Shown piece by piece: positions 9,727-18,140 of a stretch of 64,000 bases of DNA. Origin of the DNA: Stenotrophomonas maltophilia (GTDB taxonomy: Bacteria > Pseudomonadota > Gammaproteobacteria > Xanthomonadales > Xanthomonadaceae); the NCBI GenBank assembly GCA_002364755.1, contig DEZI01000029.1, positions 1-64,000 on the forward strand. The letters are read 5' to 3'. A model generated the notes under the pieces. The model searched no databases. It saw only the letters and a program-made list of their open reading frames with translations, and was not told the origin of the DNA. Positions within the stretch are counted from its first letter, which is position 1. Each line of letters starts with the position of its first letter. Both the position numbers and the translations under genes were made by a program.

Positions 9727-9834
9727 CGGTAGCGCCGGGCCATGCCCGGCGACGTCGGGCTCATGCCGCGCGGCGCGCTCGCCGGGCATGGCCCGGCGCT
9801 ACCGCAACGTCATCCACGCATGGCGTGGATTTAC
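9727..9834. repeat. Cluster of three SMAG elements between ridA and spoT
   Basis: A forward GTAGCGCCGGGCCATGCCC at about 9729, an inverted CCGGGCATGGCCCGGCGCTAC ending near 9803, and an inverted CATCCACGCATGGCGTGG at about 9811. The last one runs into the spoT stop codon, with GTAA in place of GTAG. Confidence 0.8.
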
Positions 9835-11993
9835 TGGCGGCGTACCGACTGCACCACCGACAGGCGGCGCAGGCGTCGCATGACTTCGGCCAGGTGGTTG
9901 CGGTCGCGCACCTGGATGTTGAACGCCAGCACGGCGGCGTTGAAGTCGCGGTCCAGGTAATCCACGCGTTCGATGTTGGAGTGGCTCTGCGCGATGGCCG
10001 CAGCCAGCTGTGCCAGCACGCCGGTGCCGTTCTCCACTTCCACCACCAGCGAAGTGTTGTAATCGCCGGACACAGTGGTGTCCCAGCCGATCGGCACCCA
10101 GCGTTCGGGTGACTTGCGCAGCTCGGCCAGGTTCGGGCAATCCACGCGATGCACCACGATGCCCTTGCCGGCGGTGTGGTAACCCATGATCTCGTCGCCG
10201 GGAATCGGCTGGCAGCACCCGGCGAAGGTGACCACGCCCCGTTCGCTGCCGTTGATGAGGATTTTTTCCTGCGAATATTGGCGGGAATTCGCACCACCAC
10301 GCAGCTCGGCATAGGCCATCAGCGCCTGCGCGGCCTGCGTCGGCATCCAGTTGCCCAGCGCCACTTCGGCCAGCAGGGCCTCCAGGCGCGGGAAACGGTG
10401 TTCGGCCAGGAACGCATCCAGGCGCCCCTTGGGCAGGCGTTCCAGCGAGGAATCCATCGCTTCCAGCGCGCGGTCCAGCATGCGGTGGCCCAGCTGCACG
10501 GCATCTTCGTGCTCCAGCTGCTTGAGCTGGTGGCGGATGGCGGTGCGCGCCTTGCTGGTGACCACGAATTCCAGCCACTGCGGCTTGGGCGTGGCCGAAC
10601 GCGCGGTGATGATTTCCACCGACTGACCCGAAACCAGCTTGGTACGCAGCGGCACCAGCTTCTTGTCCACGCGCGAGGCCACGGCCATGTTGCCGACGTC
10701 GGTATGCACCGCGTAGGCGAAATCGAGCGCGGTCGAGTTGCGCGGCAGGGCCAGGATCTTGCCCTTCGGGGTGAACAGGTAGACCTCGTCCGGGAACAGG
10801 TCGACCTTCACGTTGTCGAGGAATTCCAGCGAGGAACCGGCGGCGCGCTGCGAATCGATCAGTTCGACGATCCAGGCATGGGCACGACTCTGCGCGCTGT
10901 TGGGCGAATCGCCACCGAACTTGTAGGTCCAGTGAGCAGCCACGCCGCGCTCGGCGATCAGGTCCATTTCCTCGGTGCGGATCTGCACCTCGATGGGCGA
11001 ACCGTAGGGCCCGAACAGCACGGTGTGCAGCGACTGGTAACCGTTGGCCTTGGGAATGGCGATGAAATCGCGGAAGCGGCCATCCAGCGGCTTGAAGGTG
11101 GCATGCACCGAACCCAGCGCGTGGTAGCAGCTGGGCACGCTGCGCACGACCAGGCGGAAGCCGAACACGTCCATCACCTGGTCGAAGGATTTGTTCTCGT
11201 CGTGCATCTTGTTGTAGATGCTCCACGGCGTCTTGATGCGGCTGACCAGGCGGTGTTCGATGCCTTCCTTGGCCAGCCGCTGCGACAGCTGCACTTCCAC
11301 CTGCGCCATCGCCTCGCGGCGTACCACCGGCTGGCTGCGGATGTGTTTTTCCAGGATGGCGTGGCGCCACGGGTACAGCGCCTTGAAGCCCAGGTTCTGC
11401 AGCTCGCTCTTGACCAGACTCATGCCCAGGCGCTGGGCGATGGGCGCATAGATCTCCAGCGTTTCGCGGGCGATGCGGCTGCGCGCTTCACGACTCTGCG
11501 CGCCCAGGGTGCGCATGTTGTGCAGGCGGTCGGCCAGCTTGATCATGATCACGCGGAGGTCGCGCGACATCGCAAGCAGCATCTTGCGGAAGCTCTCGGC
11601 GGCCGCTTCCTGGCGGTCGCGGAACTTCAGCTTGTCCAGCTTGGTCACGCCGTCGACCAGCTCGGCCACGGCCTCGCCGAACTCCGAGGCCAGCTCTTCG
11701 CGGGTCAGCGGGGTGTCTTCGATGGTGTCGTGCAGGATCGCAGCGATCAGCGCCTCCACGTCCAGGCCGAGCTCGGCCAGCACCTGGGCCACGGCCACCG
11801 GATGGGTGATGTAGGGCTCGCCCGACTTGCGCGTCTGCCCAGCATGCGCCGACGCACCGACTTCCCAGGCACGGCGCAGCAGCGGCAGCTGTTCCGGCGG
11901 CAGGTAATGGGCGGCGCGTTCGAGCTGGAGGACGTAATCAGGTACGGCCGCGGCGGTGGGCGCGGCTACCTTGGCAGTGGGGCCTGGGTTCAT
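9831..11993 (-). CDS. spoT: Bifunctional (p)ppGpp synthetase/hydrolase
   Basis: 720 residues. In order: HD hydrolase domain (about 30-190) with the catalytic HDTIEDTPLT; RelA/SpoT synthetase domain (about 240-355) with KTPWSIYNKM and FAVRxxVPxCYHALG-like sequence; TGS domain with YLFTPKGKILALP (about 395-455); a Cys-containing region TFAGCCQPIPGDEIMGY; and a C-terminal ACT domain (about 640-720). The intact HD motif makes it a SpoT-type enzyme able to degrade ppGpp. Its order after gmk and rpoZ matches the enterobacterial spoT operon. The TAA stop lies at the edge of a SMAG palindrome. Confidence 0.96.
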   Translation of the reverse strand: MNPGPTAKVAAPTAAAVPDYVLQLERAAHYLPPEQLPLLRRAWEVGASAHAGQTRKSGEPYITHPVAVAQVLAELGLDVEALIAAILHDTIEDTPLTREELASEFGEAVAELVDGVTKLDKLKFRDRQEAAAESFRKMLLAMSRDLRVIMIKLADRLHNMRTLGAQSREARSRIARETLEIYAPIAQRLGMSLVKSELQNLGFKALYPWRHAILEKHIRSQPVVRREAMAQVEVQLSQRLAKEGIEHRLVSRIKTPWSIYNKMHDENKSFDQVMDVFGFRLVVRSVPSCYHALGSVHATFKPLDGRFRDFIAIPKANGYQSLHTVLFGPYGSPIEVQIRTEEMDLIAERGVAAHWTYKFGGDSPNSAQSRAHAWIVELIDSQRAAGSSLEFLDNVKVDLFPDEVYLFTPKGKILALPRNSTALDFAYAVHTDVGNMAVASRVDKKLVPLRTKLVSGQSVEIITARSATPKPQWLEFVVTSKARTAIRHQLKQLEHEDAVQLGHRMLDRALEAMDSSLERLPKGRLDAFLAEHRFPRLEALLAEVALGNWMPTQAAQALMAYAELRGGANSRQYSQEKILINGSERGVVTFAGCCQPIPGDEIMGYHTAGKGIVVHRVDCPNLAELRKSPERWVPIGWDTTVSGDYNTSLVVEVENGTGVLAQLAAAIAQSHSNIERVDYLDRDFNAAVLAFNIQVRDRNHLAEVMRRLRRLSVVQSVRRQ

Positions 11994-12036
11994 GCCAGAA
12001 GCCTATGCCAGCGCGCCGATTACGGCAAACCCTGAA

Positions 12037-12067
12037 TGCGAAACAGCCCGCACGGAGCGGGCTGTTC
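12037..12067 (-). terminator. Hairpin between rpoZ and spoT
   Basis: AACAGCCCGC/GCGGGCTGTT stem with loop ACGGA. On the minus strand it is followed by TTCGCATTC, a weak T tract. It could partly terminate gmk-rpoZ transcription before spoT and so uncouple their levels. Confidence 0.6.
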
Positions 12068-12098
12068 AGCGGTCAAGCAACGGCATTGATCGATGCGA

Positions 12099-12395
12099 TC
12101 AATCGTCGTTCTTGGACATGTCTTCGTCGGCGACCACTTCAGCGGCGGCCCACTCCAGCGCTTCACGCTCGGCACGCTCGCGCTCGGACTTCTCGACTTC
12201 GTCGATCAGCGCGTTGTCGATCTTGCGGGCGGCGATTTCGCGCAGTGCCAGCACGGTCGGCTTGTCTTCGGTGTCGTTGTCCAGGGTGGCCTGCACGCCG
12301 TTGGCGAGCTGACGGGCACGCTTGGAGGCCATCATGACCAGCTCGAAACGGTTGTTAACGACTTCCAGGCAATCTTCTACGGTGATGCGGGCCAT
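12099..12395 (-). CDS. rpoZ: DNA-directed RNA polymerase omega subunit
   Basis: 98 residues. MARITVEDCLEVVNNRFELV and the following MMASKRARQLANG are the conserved RpoZ core, and the acidic C-terminus ends SKNDD. Omega helps fold the beta-prime subunit and forms one ppGpp-binding site on RNA polymerase, which suits its place beside spoT. It lies 110 bp downstream of gmk on the same strand. Confidence 0.97.
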   Translation of the reverse strand: MARITVEDCLEVVNNRFELVMMASKRARQLANGVQATLDNDTEDKPTVLALREIAARKIDNALIDEVEKSERERAEREALEWAAAEVVADEDMSKNDD

Positions 12396-12505
12396 ACGGG
12401 CTCCCGGCGACCGGTCGGCCGCTCAGTCGAATGAGGGAAAGGGGACGGAGTGTACTGGCAGGGGCTGGGCAAAATCAAGCCAACCCCTACTCGATTCTTT
12501 TGGAA

Positions 12506-13171
12506 TCAGTCAGTTGCGCCGGCATCGGGGGTCAGCAGGGCCTGGATCAGGCCGGCGTGGCGGACCTTCTGGACCTCCCGGCGCAGCCGGCTGGCGGTGA
12601 AGATGGCGCACAGCTCGTCCACGGCGGTGTCGAACACCTCGTTGACGATGACGTAGTCGAACTCGTTGAAGTGCAGCATTTCATCGCGGGCGGCGCCCAG
12701 GCGTTGGGCGATGACCGCCTCGCTGTCCTGGCCGCGCTTGCGCATGCGGTCCTGCAGGGCCTGCTTGGACGGCGGCAGGATGAACACCGTCACCGTGCCC
12801 GGCACCAGCTGGCGCACCTGCTGGGCGCCCTGCCAGTCGATCTCCAGCAGCACGTCATGGCCGGCGGCCAGCTGCGGTTCCACCGACTGGCGGGCGGTGC
12901 CCTTCCAGTCGCCGTGCACCCAGGCATGCTCGAAGAAATCGCCGTCGGCGATCATTTCCTCGAACGTCTCGGCGCTGACGAAGTGGTAGTGCTCGCCGTT
13001 CACCTCACCCGGGCGCATGGCGCGCGAGGTGAAGGAAATGGACAGGGCGATCTGCGGGTCGCGCGCCAGGGTGGCGTTGACGATGCTGCTCTTGCCGGCA
13101 CCCGAGGGGGCGGCAACGATGTACAGCGTGCCGCGCGCAACGGCGGCCGACGGGGTGGACGGGGTACTCAT
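12506..13171 (-). CDS. gmk: Guanylate kinase
   Basis: 221 residues from MSTPSTPSAAVARGTLYIV. The P-loop APSGAGKSS lies near residues 19-27. SFTSRAMRPGEVNGEHYHF, with the GMP-binding TTRxxRxGE-type region, follows. EIDWQGAQQVR is the later family motif. It phosphorylates GMP to GDP. The frame stays open upstream, but those residues are not family-like, so 13171 is chosen; its Shine-Dalgarno is weak. It is the first gene of the gmk-rpoZ-spoT string. Confidence 0.95.
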   Translation of the reverse strand: MSTPSTPSAAVARGTLYIVAAPSGAGKSSIVNATLARDPQIALSISFTSRAMRPGEVNGEHYHFVSAETFEEMIADGDFFEHAWVHGDWKGTARQSVEPQLAAGHDVLLEIDWQGAQQVRQLVPGTVTVFILPPSKQALQDRMRKRGQDSEAVIAQRLGAARDEMLHFNEFDYVIVNEVFDTAVDELCAIFTASRLRREVQKVRHAGLIQALLTPDAGATD

Positions 13172-13372
13172 GCGCGGAACCCAAATTGTTGATTTCGCAA
13201 AATTTATCCTCGATGTTCCAGAACCGGCGCGGAGGATCGCGCCAGCACGGCGGGAGCTGCGCGGAACATCCTGGAACCAGGCCCGGCAGATGGCTCCCCG
13301 GGGTGCGGGCACGCAACTTTAACAGAGCGGCTTGCAATCGCTGATCTGGCCACGGAGCCAGCGGACCAGAAT

Positions 13373-13406
13373 GTACGCCATTGACGCACGTACGCCAGTG
13401 GCGTAC
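13373..13406 (+). promoter_or_regulatory. Putative operator of the antitoxin-like gene
   Basis: Three copies of the octamer GTACGCCA lie here: direct at 13373-13380 and 13390-13397, and inverted (TGGCGTAC) at 13399-13406. The last two form a 17-bp palindrome with one central base. The site is 50-83 bp before the ATG of the antitoxin-like ORF, where a type II antitoxin would bind to repress itself. Confidence 0.5.
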
Positions 13407-13455
13407 TCACACAAAAAAAACGTTGCCCAACGTCATCCAAAACGGGAAGTGAGCC

Positions 13456-13653
13456 ATGGACAACCATCTTCTTGCCGAACTCATGGGCAGCGTTACCGAA
13501 GCCAACGGGATCCTGAAGGGTGGGCGCAGCCTGTCGCGCGAGCGCCATGTCAGCCCGATGGAAGTTCGGGGAAGCAATCTGGAGAATCGGGCCGGAGAAG
13601 GCGCCAAGGAAGTACGCAGGTTGTTGAAGGAGGCCTGCATCGCCGGGATGTGA
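13456..13653 (+). pseudogene. Truncated HigA/NadS-type antitoxin remnant
   Basis: 65 residues beginning MDNHLLAELMGSVTEANGIL, then GGRSLSRERHVSPMEVR. This matches the N-terminal layout of NadS/HigA-like XRE antitoxins (a short helix, then a helix carrying the Glu/Arg-rich linker before the HTH). The HTH itself (normally a SQSEFARLIGVS-like stretch) is missing; the sequence turns into an unrelated charged tail and stops. No RelE/HigB toxin gene lies upstream; the gmk start is there instead. GGGAAGTGAGCC before the ATG is a moderate ribosome site. I infer a decayed toxin-antitoxin locus. Confidence 0.45.
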
Positions 13654-13659
13654 CAACTC

Positions 13660-13916
13660 CTCAAACAGAACTGCAATGCATCATAAGGGCTCAAGCCGTG
13701 CTGCCGTTCGAGCCGGGAAAGATAGACAGCGTGCCACCGGCGCCGCCCTGCCCCGTCCTGCCGGTTCCAATAGCAGCGCGCGGCGTCGACCGCCGCGCGT
13801 CGACCGGCATCCAGGCGGTCCCCCAGCCGGTCGCAGAAAGCCAAGGCCAGCGCCGCCTGGGCGCGTGCGTCATTTTCCAGCCCGGCGACATCCAGAACCT
13901 CATCCAGCAGGTCCAC
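13660..13916 (-). pseudogene. Fragment of an unknown coding region
   Basis: On the minus strand, the frame reading VDLLDEVLDVAGLENDARAQ, then AALALAFCDRLGDRLDAG and WHAVYLSRLERQHGLSPYDA, has protein-like composition for about 85 residues from a GTG at 13916. It then continues across the antitoxin remnant, where it is only antisense. An in-frame TAG lies just upstream of the GTG, at about 13960. I do not recognise the family. Together with the antitoxin scar it suggests that foreign DNA was once inserted between gmk and yicC and then eroded. Confidence 0.3.
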
Positions 13917-13987
13917 AGCGCGACGTATCGCCAGATGAGGGTCGTTCGCGTCATCGATGCGTGGCTACCTGCACTCAACCCAATGAA

Positions 13988-14009
13988 GAAGGGCGCCCGA
14001 AGGCGCCCC
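13988..14009 (-). terminator. yicC terminator
   Basis: GGGCGCC/GGCGCCC stem with a CGAA tetraloop. On the minus strand it is followed by CTTCTTCATT. It begins 9 bp after the yicC stop. Confidence 0.65.
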
Positions 14010-14017
14010 GCTGCACA

Positions 14018-14878
14018 TCACTCGATGTTCTGCACCTGCTCGCGGATCTGGTCGATCAGCACCTTCAGCTCCACCGCGGCATTGGATGTGCGGCTGTCCA
14101 CCGACTTCGAGCCCAGCGTATTGGCTTCACGGTTGAACTCCTGCAGCAGGAAATCCAGGCGGCGGCCGACCGGCTCGCGCTGCTTCAGCACGCGGCGGAT
14201 CTCGACGATGTGGCTGCCCAGGCGGTCCAGCTCCTCGTCCACGTCCAGCTTCTGCAGCCACATCACCAGCTCCTGCTCGGCACGGCCGGGGTCGACCGGG
14301 TGGGGCAGGTCGGCCAGGCGGGCGGCCAGCTTGGCGCGCTGTCCGTCGCGAATGGCCGGAATCAGCGTGCGCACGTCAGTAGCGATGCGCTCGATGCCGT
14401 CCACGCGCTCGGAGATCGCTGCGGCCAGCTTGTCACCCTCGCGTTCACGGGCAGCAACGAAGCCGTCCAGCGCCTGGTCCAGCAGCGACAGCGCCTCGGC
14501 CTGCAGGGCCGCCGCGTCGGTGGCCTCGCCCTGGGTCACGCCCGGCAGCTGCAGCAGCTCGGTGAAGCTGACCTGCAGGTTGGGGAAATCGGAGGTCAGG
14601 CGGTGCGCGAGCTGGCCCAGCTGGCCCAACAGCGCTTCGTTCACCTGCAGGCTGGCCGCACCTTCCGGCGCACGCAGGCGCATGACCAGGTCCAGCTTGC
14701 CGCGGCTCAGGCGGGCGGCGATGCGCTCGCGCAGCTGCGGTTCAAGCGCACGCAGTTCCTCGGGCAGGCGGGTGCCCACTTCCAGGAACCGGTGGTTGAC
14801 CGAGCGCAGCTCGCAGCCCAGCGTGCCCCACGGGGTGACGCGCTCGCCGCCGGCATAGGCGGTCATGCTTCGAATCAT
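14018..14878 (-). CDS. yicC: YicC family endoribonuclease / RNase adaptor
   Basis: 286 residues, starting MIRSMTAYAGGERVTPWG, the typical YicC N-terminus. ELRSVNHRFLEVGTRLPEEL and a C-terminal DUF1732 region (LDFLLQEFNREANTLGSKS, ending LKVLIDQIREQVQNIE) are present. YicC proteins have been linked to endoribonuclease activity and to sRNA turnover; the exact role here is inference from the family. It is divergent from rph, with 124 bp between the starts. Confidence 0.92.
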   Translation of the reverse strand: MIRSMTAYAGGERVTPWGTLGCELRSVNHRFLEVGTRLPEELRALEPQLRERIAARLSRGKLDLVMRLRAPEGAASLQVNEALLGQLGQLAHRLTSDFPNLQVSFTELLQLPGVTQGEATDAAALQAEALSLLDQALDGFVAAREREGDKLAAAISERVDGIERIATDVRTLIPAIRDGQRAKLAARLADLPHPVDPGRAEQELVMWLQKLDVDEELDRLGSHIVEIRRVLKQREPVGRRLDFLLQEFNREANTLGSKSVDSRTSNAAVELKVLIDQIREQVQNIE

Positions 14879-15002
14879 GGAATGTGTCCGGTGCGTGCAA
14901 AGGGGGAATGGTACCCTAGCGCCCTCACCTGAGCCCCCCTGCCCGCCCCGTCAAGGTCGCGGGCATGGCGGCGTACTCCCCTGCCCTTACGGAACCCGCA
15001 CC

Positions 15003-15724
<722 letters not shown>

Positions 15725-15728
<4 letters not shown>

Positions 15729-16111
15729 ACCGGCGGATCGCCCTGACCACCCTGGTAGTGGCCGACTACGACGAAGCCATTGCCTGGTACACCGGCAAGC
15801 TCGGCTTCGCCCTGTTGGACGACATCAACCAGGGCAGCAAGCGCTGGGTGGTGGTCGGGCCGACCGATGGCAGCGCTGCCGCCCTGCTGCTGGCCCGCGC
15901 AAGCAACGAGGAACAGCGCAGCCGCATCGGCAACCAGACCGGTGGCCGCGTCGGCTTCTTCCTCAACACCGATGACTTCCACCGCGACCACGCGGCGATG
16001 GTCGCCGCCGGCGTCGAGTTCCTGGAAGCGCCGCGCGAAGAAGCCTATGCCACCGTCGCGGTGTTCCGCGATCTGTACGGCAACACCTGGGACCTGTTGG
16101 AGCCCCGCTGA
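15725..16111 (+). CDS. VOC (glyoxalase/bleomycin-resistance fold) family protein
   Basis: 128 residues. MNRRIALTTLVVADYDEAI is followed by AWYTGKLGF, the first half of a betaalphabetabetabeta unit, and the C-terminus VFRDLYGNTWDLLEPR supplies the usual terminal metal-ligand Glu region. It overlaps rph by ATGA and rdgB by one base, so it is translationally coupled. VOC enzymes are metal-dependent lyases, dioxygenases or resistance proteins; the substrate cannot be told from sequence. Its fixed place between rph and rdgB hints at metabolite clean-up, which is inference. Confidence 0.88.
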
Positions 16112-16707
16112 TGAAGACGCTCGTGCTTGCCAGCCACAACGCCGGCAAACTGGTGGAAATGCAGGAGATCCTCGCCGACCTGCCGCTGCAGATCACTTCG
16201 GCTGCCGAGCTGGGTCTGGGTGACGTGGAGGAAACCGGCCTGACCTTCGTCGAGAACGCGCTGCTGAAGGCACGCGCGGCCTGCGAGGCCACCGGCCTGC
16301 CGGCACTGGCCGATGATTCGGGCCTGATCGTCGATGCGCTCGGCGGAGCGCCCGGTCTGTACAGCGCGCGCTACGCCGGCCATCCGACCAATGCCGCGGC
16401 CAACAACGCCAAGCTGCTGGAGGCGATGGCCGACATTCCCGATGGCCAGCGCACGGCCCGCTTCTATGCGGTCATCGTGCTGCTGCGCCACGCCACCGAC
16501 CCGCAGCCGCTGATCTGCGAAGGCCGCTGGGAAGGCCAGATCATCCGCGAACTGCGCGGCACGAACGGCTTCGGCTACAACCCGTTGTTCCTTGATACCA
16601 CCCACGGCCTGACCGCCGCGGAGATGGAGCCGGCGCTGAAGAACGCCATCAGCCACCGCGCCACCGCCCTGCAGCAGCTCAAGCAGCAGCTGGCCCGCTG
16701 GCTCTGA
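16111..16707 (+). CDS. rdgB: XTP/dITP diphosphatase (RdgB/HAM1)
   Basis: 198 residues. MKTLVLASHNAGKLVEMQEI has the SHNxGKxxE nucleotide-binding motif. TGLPALADDSGLIVDALGGA holds the metal-binding acidic residues, and GTNGFGYNPLF the substrate loop. It hydrolyses non-canonical purine triphosphates (ITP, dITP, XTP) to monophosphates and so keeps them out of DNA. It overlaps the VOC gene by one base, and hemW follows after a SMAG-like palindrome. Confidence 0.96.
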   Translation: MKTLVLASHNAGKLVEMQEILADLPLQITSAAELGLGDVEETGLTFVENALLKARAACEATGLPALADDSGLIVDALGGAPGLYSARYAGHPTNAAANNAKLLEAMADIPDGQRTARFYAVIVLLRHATDPQPLICEGRWEGQIIRELRGTNGFGYNPLFLDTTHGLTAAEMEPALKNAISHRATALQQLKQQLARWL

Positions 16708-16755
16708 CGCCCCTCTGATTACCCCAGGGAAGCCGGCCAGCGGCCGGCACTACCG

Positions 16756-17991
16756 ATGACGCCCATGCCGCACGACCACGACCACTGCAACCACCTGCCC
16801 GGCGAAGCCTGTTCCGCCGACCACGCACACGACACCGCGCCGCGCCTGGTGCCGCCGCCGCTGTCGCTGTACGTGCACCTGCCGTGGTGCGTGCGCAAAT
16901 GCCCATACTGCGATTTCAACTCGCACCAGGCCAAGGGCGAGCTGCCGTTCGAGGCCTACGTCGACGCCCTGCTGCGCGACCTCGACCAGGACCTGCCACT
17001 AGTCTGGGGCCGGGTGGTGCACAGCGTGTTCTTCGGTGGCGGTACGCCCAGCCTGTTCCCGCCGGAAGCGATCGACCGCTTCCTGCAGCAGGCCAGCGCG
17101 CGCCTGCGCTTTGCGCCCAATGCCGAGATCACCCTGGAAACCAACCCGGGCACCGCCGAGCACGGTCGCTTCGACCGCTACCGCGCGGCCGGCGTGAACC
17201 GCCTCAGCTTCGGCATCCAGAGCTTCGACGATGCCGCACTGAAGCGCCTGGGCCGCATCCACGACAGTGGCGAAGCCGAGCGCGCGGTGAAGATGGCGCA
17301 GGACGCGGGCTACGACAATTTCAACATCGACCTGATGTACGCGCTGCCGGAACAGACCCTGGCCGGTGCCGAAGCCGACCTGGAACGCGCCTTCGCGCTG
17401 CAGCCGGCACACATCTCGCACTACCAGCTGACCCTGGAACCGAACACCGTGTTCTTTGCGCGGCCGCCGCAGGGCATCCCCGACGAGGACAACGCCTGGG
17501 ACATGCAGGAGCACTGCCAGGCGCTGCTGGCGCAGGCCGGTTTCGGCCAGTACGAAGTGAGTGCCTATGCCCGCCCCGGCCGGCAGAGCGCACACAACCT
17601 GAACTACTGGCGCTTCGGCGATTACCTGGGCATCGGCGCCGGCGCGCACGGCAAGATCAGCTCCGGTGCCGAGGAACACGTGCTGCGGCGCTGGAAGCTC
17701 AAGCATCCGCAGGCCTACATGGACAGCGCCGGCAGCCCGGCCTCGTTCGGGGGCGACGAAGTGATCGCCGCCGACCGCCTGCCCTTCGAGTACATGCTGA
17801 ACCTGCTGCGCCTGCACGAGGGCTTCGGCCTGCGCGATTTCGAATCGCGCACCGGCCTGCCGCGCAGCGTGCTGGACGCACCGCTGGCCGAAGCCGTGAA
17901 ACGCGGCTGGCTGGAGGTGGCCGGCGACCACGTGCAGCCGACCGAACTGGGCCGCCGCTTCACCAACGACGTGGTGAGTCTGTTCCTGTAG
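16756..17991 (+). CDS. hemW: Radical SAM heme chaperone HemW
   Basis: 411 residues. The radical-SAM cluster motif is C45-x3-C49-x2-C52 (WCVRKCPYCDF). FGGGTPSLF, TLETNPGT, and NRLSFGIQSFDD follow in family order, then the HemN_C region. HemW proteins look like oxygen-independent coproporphyrinogen oxidase but bind and insert heme. The N-terminus is unusual: residues 5-25 carry six His and two Cys (PHDHDHCNH ... DHAHD). An alternative ATG at 16765 keeps most of that region. No clear Shine-Dalgarno is seen; a SMAG palindrome lies just upstream. The TAG stop is supplied by the GTAG head of the next SMAG. Confidence 0.93.
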   Translation: MTPMPHDHDHCNHLPGEACSADHAHDTAPRLVPPPLSLYVHLPWCVRKCPYCDFNSHQAKGELPFEAYVDALLRDLDQDLPLVWGRVVHSVFFGGGTPSLFPPEAIDRFLQQASARLRFAPNAEITLETNPGTAEHGRFDRYRAAGVNRLSFGIQSFDDAALKRLGRIHDSGEAERAVKMAQDAGYDNFNIDLMYALPEQTLAGAEADLERAFALQPAHISHYQLTLEPNTVFFARPPQGIPDEDNAWDMQEHCQALLAQAGFGQYEVSAYARPGRQSAHNLNYWRFGDYLGIGAGAHGKISSGAEEHVLRRWKLKHPQAYMDSAGSPASFGGDEVIAADRLPFEYMLNLLRLHEGFGLRDFESRTGLPRSVLDAPLAEAVKRGWLEVAGDHVQPTELGRRFTNDVVSLFL

Positions 17992-18012
17992 CGCCGGGCC
18001 ATGCCCGGCGGA
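17989..18012 (+). repeat. SMAG element overlapping the hemW stop codon
   Basis: GTAGCGCCGGGCCATGCCC starts at 17988; its TAG is the hemW stop. The palindrome may stabilise the mRNA 3' end, as REPs do in other bacteria. Confidence 0.75.
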
Positions 18013-18140
18013 TGCGGCCGCTGGCCGGCCTTCGCTGCGTTTGAACGGGCGCCCACCGCAGAAATTGCTCAAGTAGCGCCCGCGGCTGCCGACACGGTAG
18101 ATTCCCATGTCGATTCGCGGGAATCCCGGAACTGCACCCG

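Noticed and set aside
9831..12035. Long plus-strand ORF opposite spoT
   Set aside because: Antisense of spoT, which has every domain and motif expected.
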